Under the pieces are notes generated by a model. The model worked only from the letters and a program-made list of their open reading frames with translations, ran no database searches and was not told the DNA's origin. A DNA stretch of 64,000 nucleotides. Source: Panonychus citri. Lineage: Eukaryota > Arthropoda > Arachnida > Trombidiformes > Tetranychidae. Position 1 is the first letter of the stretch, and each line of letters opens with the position of its first letter. The stretch spans positions 248,001 through 312,000 of the forward strand of contig NW_026515502.1 in assembly GCF_014898815.1 (NCBI RefSeq). The letters are read 5' to 3'. This document shows positions 1-9,855 of this stretch, in pieces. The translations under genes and the position numbers were made by a program.

Positions 1-293
1 ACTATTGAAAGAAATGGTAAAAAATATAAAAAATTCTATGGGATGAGCTCAAAACTGCTATGAACAAACACCATGGTGGTGTAGCGGAGTATCGGGCATC
101 AGAGGGCAAAACTGTTGAGGTTCCATATAGAGGAGATGTCGACCAAACAATCTTGGACATTCTTGGTGGCCTGAGATCGGCTTGTACTTACACTGGTTCA
201 TCTAAACTCAAGGAGCTCTCCCGTCGAACTACCTTCATAAGAGTGACACAACAAACAAACGAAATTTTTCACCGAATTGAAGTTGACAATTAA
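1..293 (+). pseudogene. GMPR: 3' end of a second GMP reductase copy, frameshifted
   Basis: The window opens inside the last exon of a second GMP reductase copy; the rest lies off the left edge. It matches the intact gene at 3664-3957 closely, first with 51 identical bases (1-51), then with mostly synonymous differences. Relative to the intact copy one base is missing between 51 and 54, where nine bases instead of ten lie before the shared ATGAAC. The frame is therefore broken between the conserved FYGMSS and TAMNKH segments. Downstream of the break the frame stays open to the same C-terminal VDN and stop. Synonymous-biased divergence suggests that the copy was under selection until recently. 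An assembly error could also explain a single missing base, so the pseudogene call is provisional. Confidence 0.8.
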
Positions 294-667
294 ACGGGCA
301 TTTGAATGAGCACCGATTTAATTAATATTTTGTCTCAAAATCTCAAATTAAAATCCAAGTTGAAAAATGTAAAAAATCACATTAATTCACAATTTGTCCA
401 GAAAATATTAAACCTTTTCCATCGAAAAAATATCAACACAGTTAATAAACTCCAACCAGACCAAACAATCAACAAGTTGTTTATCATGTTTAATTTTCTT
501 CTATTAATAATAAATGTTAATTATAATTGAAATCGAATTTCAGCTTAGTAGTAATAACGACCACTAGATGTCCTTCAAATTGAGAATTTGTCTCTTCCTT
601 TTATGTGATTTTCTTGATTCCAACTGTTAATTCAATTCTTGTCTTAATTGTCCCAGTGCCTGAATTT

Positions 668-673
668 AATAAA
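668..673 (+). terminator. AATAAA poly(A) signal of the GMPR 3' flank, copy 1
   Basis: AATAAA lies about 375 bp after the copy 1 stop. The equivalent site in copy 2 is at 4404-4409. On the opposite strand the overlapping TTTAAT gives ATTAAA, which could serve the convergent innexin. Confidence 0.4.
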
Positions 674-695
674 ATCATCATCAGTTTGACTTAAT

Positions 696-1292
696 TCATT
701 CTGGTTCATTCCATTGACCAACCACATTGGCGAAACAAAGGATTTGACAGAAATAATATTGAAAAGTGAAAATCCCATTGTAACCAAGATGAGCGATGAA
801 ATAATTGATGAAGATTTTAATTTGTCTCGATCTCTCATCATGAGATAAAATCGGTGAATGAAGATCCATAACGATGGAGGATAAACGATGATTTTCAAAC
901 GATTTCCATAAGAATCGAGGAAGATAAAAAAGAAGAGCTTGAATGAAGAGGAAAAAACAAACCCATTGATAATAATAATGGTGAACACGATCAGAACCTC
1001 TTGAATTATCGATTCCCGGGTAAGGAACTTCCGTTCCGATCGTTTTATTCCAGGCACTTTCAATACTAAACGTGGTATGGATCCAACAATAAGTGTCCAG
1101 TAGGTCAGATGAAATCTCACTTTTGGGTAAACAGTCAATTGGATCACCGATATACTGACGAGCGGTCACTATTATGGAAAAGGCGAAGAGTATTAAAACG
1201 GTGAGTTGTCGATGAAGTCGAAAGACGATATCGTCGTTGGTCACTGGCGTGATTTTGATTAACTTGGACAATCCTCGAAATAGTCCATCCAT
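696..1292 (-). pseudogene. inx: Innexin truncated after the third membrane region begins
   Basis: This is a 198-residue single-exon frame with clear innexin hallmarks: YIGDPIDC just after the first membrane segment, paired cysteines in the first extracellular loop, and YYQWVCFFLFIQALLFYLPR in TM2. Family members run about 360-400 residues with four membrane segments and form gap junctions or hemichannels. Here the frame reaches the conserved N-V-V-G-Q near the start of TM3, then continues only with WNEPE and a stop. Those last codons are encoded by the duplicated GMPR 3' flank, so the second half of the gene (second loop, TM3-TM4, cytoplasmic tail) is gone from this locus. A remote exon beyond the left edge cannot be excluded. 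The intact first half, with no internal stops, suggests a recent truncation or a still-expressed short form. Confidence 0.82.
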
Positions 1293-2363
1293 TGTCGAGT
1301 ATGGATCAAACCAAGAAGTCGATGGATAACCAGTTAATCCTTGATAGGAACGATTCTAATTACAATAACAATTAGAATGACGAGTTGATATCACAATTTA
1401 CAATTGAACCAATTATGGAGGTGATTGTGTCGATGATTAGTTAATGATAACAAAGAATATGTATAAAAATCAAATTCAAATATCTATAGAAATCTTAATC
1501 AATTGTATTGATAGTTAATGATTCTAATTAAATCTGAACTAATTAATTGTTTTCTCACCTTCTCATTGTTTCATCTTGACAATTAATTGAGGTTAAATTG
1601 TCTATTTATTTGATCAATTTTGTAGTATTCAATTTGATTGTTAATCGTCATCATCAATGAGCAATATTTGATCACAATTAGTTAATTCATATTGGCTCAT
1701 AATGATACCAATCAAATTAGAAAACATTAATCAAAGACTAATTGTTAAATCATTTTAGTGACAATTAAAATTAATGAATTAAATTCTGAAACAAAAGTAA
1801 CTATCAAAAAACATTCAAGGTCATTGAGATCATTTCACGATAAACCCATTTAGGGATAATTTTTTGCTCTTTTCAAAAAAGTCTTCAAATGGCCTCTCAA
1901 TGCGTTTATCGTGAAGTGACCTCAATGACCTTAAAACTTTTTATACGAAGTTTATCTTCAGCTCGGATACATATCCTGTACGAAGTCTGATCTTTTAGAA
2001 CCCACTGGTTCTTGACTTAAAATAAAAATCTGATGAAAATGAAGTTGAATAGCCCTGTATAAGAATCAAAAGTATTCTCCATCAGTTAACTGTAATCTGA
2101 TTCCAAGTTAACAATTAAAAATTTGATAAATATGTGAATAAACAATTAACTTTCCAAATAATTAATCAGTTTAATTGTGTTGATTTAAAGTCTTTCGATT
2201 AGTTATAAACAAAGTCGATAACGCGATCGAGTTTTAATCTCAAAACAAAACAAACACTTAACCTTCAGATTGGTTGAAGAATTGACCCACCAAGTTAATT
2301 GTTTAATCATCTTCGAATCAACAATTAAATCCATTTTTATCTTTCGGTGGTTTATCAGTTCTT
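1293..2363. other. Intergenic region, innexin to GMPR
   Basis: AT-rich sequence upstream of both the innexin (-) and GMPR (+). It holds the 1817-1932 inverted repeat and a small palindrome AGAACC-CACT-GGTTCT at 1997-2012. I see no coding region in it. Confidence 0.6.
1817..1932. repeat. Hairpin-forming inverted repeat with AGGTCA half-sites
   Basis: Arms 1817-1845 and 1904-1932 are 29 bases each and complementary except at two positions. An inner CCATTT/AAATGG pair (1846-1851, 1887-1892) extends the potential stem. Each arm contains two AGGTCA-type hexamers spaced by three bases (right arm, minus strand: perfect AGGTCA-TTG-AGGTCA; left arm: AGGTCA-TTG-AGATCA). It could be a small foldback element or a paired nuclear-receptor site. 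Confidence 0.7.
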
Positions 2364-2378
2364 TCAATAGATGTCACT
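2364..2378 (+). promoter_or_regulatory. CTCF-like site upstream of GMPR
   Basis: TCAATAGATGTCACT, ten bases upstream of the GMPR TATA box. It is one of a family of related words in this window (consensus near CCACTAGATGGCAG). Confidence 0.35.
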
Positions 2379-2387
2379 CCCTGAGAA

Positions 2388-2421
2388 TATAAAAGATTCA
2401 GAAACGAATCCCAATGAACAG
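2388..2421 (+). promoter_or_regulatory. GMPR core promoter (TATA box plus initiator)
   Basis: TATAAAAG at 2388-2395 is followed 31 bases later by an initiator-like ACAGTTTC whose A is at 2419. The start codon is about 95 bp downstream with no evident intron between. The spacing is textbook for a TATA/Inr promoter. Confidence 0.6.
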
Positions 2422-2513
2422 TTTCAACTTTTAACTTTTGCCTTGTAGTTAATTTTTTTTTCTCTCTTTTGACCTTAATCAAATTTGTTTTCGGTTAGTG
2501 TTTAGAACAAAAA

Positions 2514-3142
2514 ATGTCTAAATGTCAATGTAATGTAATGTCAAAAATAAATAACGACATCAAACTCGATTTCAAGGATGTTTTAATAGTTCCTCAAAGC
2601 AGTACTCTCAAGAGTAGATCAGAGGTGAGTCCGGTTGTTTACTTTTATCTCATTTTCTATTGTGGTGCTTTATTCTAATTGATTGTTCTCTATATTGTGA
2701 CGTTAATTTAAAAAAATTACAACAGGTTGATCTTAATCGAACGATGAAATTTAAAAATTCCAATCAGGAATATTGTGGTGTACCAATTATCGCTGCAAAC
2801 ATGGACACCATTGGCACTTTTCCGATGGCATTAGCTTTGAATAAGGTGGGTTCATTTTTCCCTCGCTCTCTTCTTACCTTTAACCTTTTTAATTGTTGAT
2901 TAATTGTTTTTCTTTAATTATTTTCAACAGCACAATCTACTTACTACAATTCATAAACACTATTCAAATGATGAATGGAAACAATTCGCGGATCAACATC
3001 CAGACGCAATTAAGGTTTGTGATTATGTTTACATGTTTGATTAACCTTAACAAGGGTTTACATTGTAATCCAATCAAGATCAATTACTGTTACTATTTTT
3101 TTCACTTCTGATATAAAAAAATCGACTAATTGATTAGTGTTA

Positions 3143-3192
<50 letters not shown>

Positions 3193-3957
3193 AATGTAGC
3201 TGTAAGTTCTGGTATCGGAGAATCGGATTTCACCAACCTAAGTACTATTCTAGAAGAAGTGCCCTCGATACCCTTTATTTGCTTGGATGTGGCCAATGGA
3301 TATTCTGACCTTTTTGTTGAATTTGTCAAAAAGACACGAGCTGCTTTTCCCGATCGAACCATCATGGCGGGTAATGTGGTCACCGCTGAGATGGTCAAAA
3401 AATTGATTCTCGCTGGTGCTGATATAATTAAAATAGGAATTGGTCCTGGTTCGGTATGTACCACTAGGAAAAAGACTGGAGTTGGTTATCCGCAGTTAAG
3501 CACTGTCATCGAATGTGCTGAAGTCGCTCATGAACTTGGAGGGCACATTATTTCTGACGGTGGGTGTACCTATCCAGGTGACGTTTGTAAAGCTTTTGGT
3601 GCGGGTGCTGATTTCGTGATGCTCGGTGGTATGTTGTCAGGGCACACTGAGTGTGGAGGAGAGACTATTGAAAGAAATGGTAAAAAATATAAAAAATTCT
3701 ATGGGATGAGCTCAGCAACTGCCATGAACAAACATAATGGTGGAGTAGCTGAATATCGAGCATCAGAAGGTAAAACTGTTGAGATTCCATATAGAGGCGA
3801 TGTTGACCAAACAATCTTGGACATTCTTGGTGGCCTGAGATCGGCTTGTACCTACACTGGTTCGTCGAAACTTGAAGAGCTTCCTCGTAAAACTAGATTC
3901 ATCAGGGTTACCCAGCAAACTAACGAAATTTTTCAACAAATGGAAGTTGACAATTAA
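2514..3957 (+). CDS. GMPR: GMP reductase
   Basis: Four coding exons: 2514-2624, 2726-2845, 2931-3014 and 3193-3957, all with GT-AG junctions and joining phases, giving 359 residues (about 345 in vertebrates). The enzyme converts GMP to IMP with NADPH in cytosolic purine salvage. The IMPDH/GMPR barrel fold is shown by IKLDFKDVL near the N-terminus, the ANMDT substrate loop, DVANGYS, the catalytic-cysteine loop GPGSVCTTR (Cys near residue 194), ISDGGCTYPGD, GADFVMLGGM and the FYGMSS...AEYRASEGKTVE flap. There is no CBS insert, which separates it from IMP dehydrogenase. Intron 3 ends in a 45-base CT microsatellite that doubles as the polypyrimidine tract. The start is the first ATG of the exon; a second in-frame ATG lies eight codons on. 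Confidence 0.96.
3037..3142 (+). repeat. Intron 3 segment repeated at 60.1 kb
   Basis: This stretch of GMPR intron 3 is nearly identical over about 105 bases to 60101-60204, differing by a few substitutions and small indels. Both copies are followed, directly or after an insertion, by TATCAC and a long TC tract. Confidence 0.8.
3146..3190 (+). repeat. (CT)n microsatellite at a splice acceptor
   Basis: An uninterrupted CT run of 45 bases directly abutting the AG of the GMPR exon 4 acceptor, so length changes would act on the splice site. Confidence 0.95.
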
Positions 3958-4594
3958 ACGGGCATTTGAATGAGCACCGATTTAATTCATATTTTGTCTC
4001 ATAACTCAAAATCTTGATCAAATTAAAGTTCAAGTTATACATTAATTCACAATTTGTCCAGAAGTTTATCCTTTTTCACTCAGAAAAATATCAACACAGC
4101 TAATCAACTCCAACGAGACCATATTATCAAAAAATTACCAAACAATCAACAAGTTGTTCATCATGTTTAATTTTTTTCTATTAATAATTTAATAATAATT
4201 ATTAATGTTAATTGAAAATTGATTTGATTGATGATTGAAAAAGTTTAATTGAAATCGAATTTCAGCTTAGTAGTAATAACGACCACTAGATGTCCTTCAA
4301 ATTGAGAATTTGTCTCTTCCTTTTATGTGATTTTCTTGATTCCAACTGTTAATTCAATTCTTGTCTTAATTGTCCCAGTGCCTGAATTTAATTGTTGTTT
4401 CCAAATAAAATCATCATCTAATTTATTGGTTAGTATTTTGAATTGATTGTTTCTATTTAGGTTGATTGGTTTAGTTTGTAATTTTATTTTTAAATTGCTT
4501 CTTGTCAACATTCATGCAATTTTTTTCTCTTGTTTTTTATTTCTATTCTCTTTTTTTCCCATCATCAGCTTGACTTTTTCCATTCTGGTTTGTC
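3664..4594 (+). repeat. Duplicated GMPR 3' end and flank, copy 2
   Basis: Intact counterpart of 1-705. Homology covers the last ~290 coding bases, the 3' UTR with an AATAAA at 4404-4409 and, after a TC-rich insert, ATCATCAGCTTGACTTTTTC near 4562. Confidence 0.82.
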
Positions 4595-5225
4595 TTTATT
4601 TTTTTATGTTCATTCAGATTGTTTTTTGTCTACGCTCTTTTTGTTGCCTCCCTAACCCTTTCTATTTCTTTTCTTCACTTTTTAAGTATTCTTATCATCA
4701 TCTTCATCATCAAAAACAACAACATCATCATTTTCATCCATCTTGCTTTTTCTTCACCTCCTTAAGTTTCTTGCTCTGAGTTACCTTTCCTCTTTCTCTT
4801 TCTTTTTCTCTCTCTCCTACTCTCTGTCTACTTGTCGATCATCACTTTTTTTGTTGATTTCACCTTTCAACCCTCTATTCTATTCTTATTCTCTCTCTCT
4901 CTCAGTCTATCTGTCTCTCTTTGTTTTGCTGTCTTCTCTTGATTATCTCTTTCTGTCGCCCTCTCTCATCTCATCTCCCTTGTCTCTCACTCGCTCTTTC
5001 TTTTGATTATTCTCTCCAGTTAAACTGTTCTCTTTTTTCTCATATTGTTTCTTCTTCCACTTTCTGCATCCTTTCATCGTCATTAATTTCAACACCCTAT
5101 CATTGCTCTCATCTTAGCCTCCATTTTTTTCCTTGCTCTGTGTCTTAACTCAGATCCTTTGAATCCCTAGTCTTAATATCTTTATTTTACTTACGGTTCT
5201 CTCTCTTTGTCTCCGTGTTATAACT
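4530..5225 (+). other. Pyrimidine-rich tract upstream of GDI
   Basis: About 700 bases almost devoid of purine runs on the plus strand (T and C with CTCTCT runs). It ends about 50 bp before the GDI start, with a possible acceptor CTCAACAG at 5225-5232. It is probably the 5' leader or leader intron of GDI. Open frames through it encode only Ser/Leu/Phe repeats and are not taken as genes. Confidence 0.5.
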
Positions 5226-5274
5226 CAACAGGTATTACTAATAGAGGTATTTAAATCTAAACACTTGAATAATC

Positions 5275-6951
5275 ATGGATGAAGAATATGATGCCATCGT
5301 TTTGGGTACTGGACTAAAAGAATGTATCATTTCTGGTATGCTCTCTGTCTCTGGTAAAAAAGTTCTCCATATTGACCGAAACAAGTATTATGGAGGTGAA
5401 TCAGCCAGTATTACCCCATTAGAAGATCTGTTCAGTAAATTTGGCAATGAAGTGGCCAGTCTGGATGAATTTGGAAGGTGATTACATTTTTACAATAATT
5501 TCCACTCTCAAAGAAAAGAGAAAAAGATGTAACATATGTATAAACAATTACACCCTTTTTTTCTGTGACAATTTTATTCTATACAGAAAATGAATATGGT
5601 TACTTAATCTCTCTTTGCAACATTATCTCTTTCTGATATAATTTTGTTTGATTTTCTTCTTTTTTTTATCTTCACACATTTTCCAATTGTGCTGGTAGTA
5701 GATAATCATTAATATTCATTGAAAATTGAGTTAAATCAATATTCATCATCAATGTAACTTTCTATGTCTAAATATTGACCAATCCTTTATTTTCATTTGA
5801 TTTTCCAATCCATTTACAGAACTCGAGACTGGAATGTTGATCTAATCCCTAAATTTCTTATGGCTAATGGTTTACTGGTAAAATTATTGATTCACACTGA
5901 GGTTACCAGGTACCTTGAGTTCAAAGTTATTGAAGGATCTTACGTTTACAAGGGAGGAAAAATCTTTAAAGTACCAGCTGATGAGAAAGAAGCTTTAGCT
6001 TCAAGTTTAATGGGAATGTTTGAGAAACGTCGATTCAGAAGTTTCCTTTTGTTTGTCAAAGACTTTAACAAGAATGACAAGTCAACCTGGAAAGACGTTG
6101 ATCCAAACAAAACAACCGCTGCTCAATTGTATGAGCATTTCAATTTAGACAAAGATACTGCTGATTTTACAGGTCATGCTTTAGCTTTGTATCGAGATGA
6201 TGATTATCTTTACAAACCATGTGCTGATTTGATTGAAAGAGTTCGACTTTACAGTGAATCATTGGCACGATACGGTAAAAGTCCTTACCTTTACCCTCTA
6301 TATGGTTTGGGTGAACTTCCTCAAGGTTTTGCTCGTCTCTCTGCCATTTATGGCGGTACCTACATGTTGGACAAACAGGTTGATGAGATCGTCATGGAAA
6401 ATGGTAAAGTAGTTGGTGTCCGATCTGGTAATGAGATTGCTCGATGTAAGCAAGTCTATTGTGATCCTAGCTATGTAACCGATCGAGTAAAAAAGGTTGG
6501 CCAAGTGATTCGTTGTATCTGTTTACTCAACCATCCAATTCCGAATACCAAAGATTCTCTCTCCTGTCAAATTATCATTCCCCAAAAGCAAGTTGGTCGT
6601 AAATCTGATATTTATGTTTCTATGGTATCATATACTCATCAAGTTTCATCAAAGGGTTGGTTCATTGCTATGGTATCAGCTTTTGTTGAGACCAACAATC
6701 CTGAAGGAGAGATTAAACCAGGTTTGGATCTTCTTGGCCCAATAAAGCAAAAATTTGTCGCCATTTCGGACATTTACAAGCCGGATGACAATGGATTGGA
6801 AAGCCAAATATTTATCTCGGAATCATTTGATGCTACAACTCATTTTGAAACAACCTGTCTCGATGTGTTGGATATTTACAAGAGAGGAACCGGTGAAGAG
6901 TTTGACTTTTCCAAAGTAAAACGTAATTTGGATGATGATGAGCAACATTAA
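5275..6951 (+). CDS. Gdi: Rab GDP-dissociation inhibitor
   Basis: Two coding exons, 5275-5477 and 5820-6951, joining inside an Arg codon, give 444 residues against about 445 in animals. GDI extracts GDP-bound prenylated Rab GTPases from membranes, keeps them soluble and returns them to donor membranes. The sequence shows the N-terminal FAD-fold-derived motif VLGTGLKECI, DRNKYYGGESASI, RDWNVDLIPKFLMANG and the Rab-binding platform region YGKSPYLYPLYGLGELPQGF followed by ARLSAIYGGTYML. The N-terminus is tight (MDEEYD), and the C-terminus lacks the extra domain that marks Rab escort proteins, so GDI rather than REP is secure. The first coding ATG sits in AATCATGG. The 342-bp intron is at the position where vertebrate GDIs also join GR to the RDWN block. 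Confidence 0.97.
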
Positions 6952-7000
6952 AGAAAATTTTCAAATACATAAAATCCACAATTTTGGAAATACAGAAAAA

Positions 7001-7006
7001 AATAAA
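7001..7006 (+). terminator. GDI poly(A) signal
   Basis: First AATAAA after the GDI stop, 50 bp downstream. Confidence 0.5.
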
Positions 7007-9855
7007 TCAACAAGTATCAAAAATCATCCGTTAGTATTCAGCATGGCTTCAAGAAGAAAACAATTTTCAAATCAAAGGCTCTGAATGGCACAAGGAAACT
7101 CCAAATAGCAAAAGAAGATTCAATATATTCGCTATCTTTTCTTCTAATCTTTTCCCTTTTGTCTTTACTCCTTGAATTCTCTTCCACTCTCTCTCTCTCT
7201 CTCTCTCCCTAACCCATACAAACAAAAAGTTCTCTGTCCCTTTAAACCCGGTCTCAAGTCTAAATTCACACTCTAATCTATCTTCTATCTCACCTTTTCT
7301 CTCCCTATCTACAAGAAAACAAAACTCTCATGTTGAAAGATATTAATCTAATAATATTAACGGTGTTGTAAATGGATTCAAATAACTGCTTGTCCTTTTC
7401 TTTCACCAAAATCCCAATCCCGCTCCAAGTAATTTTCGCCCTCAGTATTTGCAAATGATATTTTCTTTTTCTCCTCCAGTCAAAAACAGAAAATCGTAAT
7501 CACCTGAAATGCGAAAAAAAGATAAATATCTCAACAGGTAAATTCTCATTTTCTGTTTTGGATGTTGTATTTTTCTCTTTTGTTTTTCTATTTTCTCACC
7601 TTCTCTTAATTTCTATTCTTTTTTCCCACTTGTGTATGTCTTATATTTTTCTTTCTTTCTTTTCTCTTTATATCTTTGTACTGTCTCAATCATTCTGTCG
7701 TCTGTGTATCAACAATCAATTCCTCTTAATGGAAAAGTAAATGTGTATTGGGTTGATTAATCTCTCTCTCTACTACTGTACTTTAATGACACTTTCTCTC
7801 AGCTCTTTTCTAATTCATTCCTCCTTCTTGATGATCATTAACTTCTCATTCGCGACAATATTGATTCAACTTCCAAATCTAAAAGAATCTTCATCCATCA
7901 ATGAATTTCATTCATCGTCACTAATTTTTTCTTCACTTTTTTCTCTCCGTCATCTCTATTCTTGCCACACTCTCTTTCCTCATCTTCCATCATCATCATC
8001 ACCTTATTTTACTCGTTTTTTTGCTCATTTCATTCATGTTTCTTCAACCAAATTACACCAACACCAAAATTGATCCCATGAAAAAATGATCTAAACTTGA
8101 GGATGAAATTAAATGATCGTTTGGTCAATTTACAGGATCATCACCATTTCTCATCTATTGTTGATTGTAGATGATGAAAAAAAAGAGGAGGAGGAGGTGA
8201 AAATGAATCAACAATTAAGCTGAATGAATGAAAAAGAGACAAAATGAATGACGATGAAGCCAAAAGTCTATTATGATTTAACTTATTCCAGGAAATTCAT
8301 TCAACATGAATTTCTGCTGATTGTTGATTAGATCAGAACACAATATCTTGTCTTTCTGGTTCTTTTTCTCTCCCTTTGTCTGTTTATCTTCCATCATCAT
8401 CATCATCATCTTCTTTTCTTCCTTTTCATGAGAAATTCTTTGAAAGAATGAGAAATTAGAAGAGAGAAAATTTAAAAATCATCTCTGAATGCGTGAGACA
8501 TTTTTCGGTTAATATGTAATCTCATTGATTAACTTTAATTCTAATCACAATTTTCGCGATTCTTCATAATATCCTTGTATTAATAGTCTTCACAATTTAA
8601 TTTGATTTTGATTACATCGATTCTCTGATATCTTGTTAAGTTGATTGAGTTGAAATTTCATCATTCTAGCAAATTGACAAACTTTGAACAATTTAAAAGT
8701 CAACTCTCAATTATTATCGTGCTGACGTTTTGCCAAATTGTAAATTTATCAACAATTTGCCTGATTGTTGATTGACACTTTCATTGCAACTTCCAGTAAT
8801 CAGTGGAAGTGTCAACAACTTAAATCATAATTATCTTCTTCGTCTTTATCGTCATAAACTCATCTTAACCTTAATCTTGATGACACTTGAGAAAAAAAAA
8901 ACTTTAAGTGTTATTGTCAATCAATGACAATTAATTTACAATCGGTTTAACTAATTCTCAATTTATATCAACATTAAACAGTTAAATTGTCACTAAATAA
9001 GTTTAAACACAGTTTTAAATGAACCGAAATCTGATTAATAATCAAATTTAATTTTCTTTTTAAATTTATTTCATTTCCCTAATCAATTGATTCCTTAATT
9101 TGATTGCTCATTGAATTGTTGTCAATCATAAACAACAAAATCATTTGGTAAACAAAAACATTGAGTCAACATTTAATTATTGAAAACAATGATTGATAAT
9201 TTAAAAATCGAGGCAAAGTAAACAGTTAATTGTTTAACTTTGATTAGGTTGGTCAGCAAATAATCAAATTAGTGATTGATTGTTTATTCCTGATGGTTGT
9301 GATCAATTGAAATGTCTAACAATTAATATTTTTTGTTTCATTTTTTCAGAATTGGAAAAGTTAATTCTGATTGAATGAAAACAGTTTCTTTCTCTCTTAA
9401 TTGTTGACTGATTATCATACAAAAGATACAATTATAATTGTTACACCCATTAAAGATGGAATTAGATTCATGTTGATTATGTAATTGTGTTCACAATTAA
9501 GATGATTAATATTATAACTCAATGTTAATTTTTATCAACGAGAACTACATAATCAGATTTGTAATCATTACAATTATAATTAAATAACTTTTACAATATA
9601 TTAATGATCAACAAAAAATGATCAATAAATATCATTTCTATTGTGTTTATAAATTATTACAATTGATTGTTTTCTTTTGATACAATTAAAACAAATTGTA
9701 ATCAAGGTGAGATTGCGAGTCCAATACATTGGTAATATAATTAAGTGACCATTGATGATGATTATTTGAAAATAATTTGCTTAATGATGATGAATTGATG
9801 ATAAATGATGAGATAAATTTGGAAAACAATTAATTCGTTTAGTTAATTAATTTAG
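7007..9855. other. Intergenic region, GDI to the MFS gene
   Basis: This is AT-rich. A pyrimidine-rich block at 7545-8060 resembles the leaders of GDI, Scm and the ATPase gene and begins just after AACAG-GTAAATTC (7535-7547), a possible splice donor. It could be the leader of an unrecognised plus-strand transcript, but no coding exon follows. From 8500 to 9850 I see only AT-rich sequence with frequent CAATTAA/TTAATTG words. Confidence 0.5.

Larger units (their letters stand above)
1..705 (+). repeat. Duplicated GMPR 3' end and 3' flank, copy 1
   Basis: This block repeats 3664-4594: the end of the GMPR coding region, its 3' UTR (for example the shared run starting CGGGCATTTGAATGAGCACC after the stop) and flank down to AATTGTCCCAGTGCCTGAAT. 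It carries several small indels and lacks roughly 145 bp of pyrimidine-rich sequence present at 4420-4562. The right edge falls inside the innexin reading frame. Confidence 0.85.

Noticed and set aside
644..1147. Second minus-strand open frame over the innexin
   Set aside because: It is in another frame of the innexin exon and has no innexin-like or other recognisable sequence.
3189..3464. Antisense open frame across GMPR exon 4
   Set aside because: It mirrors a strongly conserved coding exon on the plus strand.
4447..5148. Overlapping Ser/Leu/Phe-rich frames before GDI
   Set aside because: Pyrimidine-rich sequence rarely makes stop codons; the peptides are low complexity and lack gene signals.
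7558..8073. Two adjacent frames in TC-rich DNA
   Set aside because: Same composition artefact; no splice-supported gene model.
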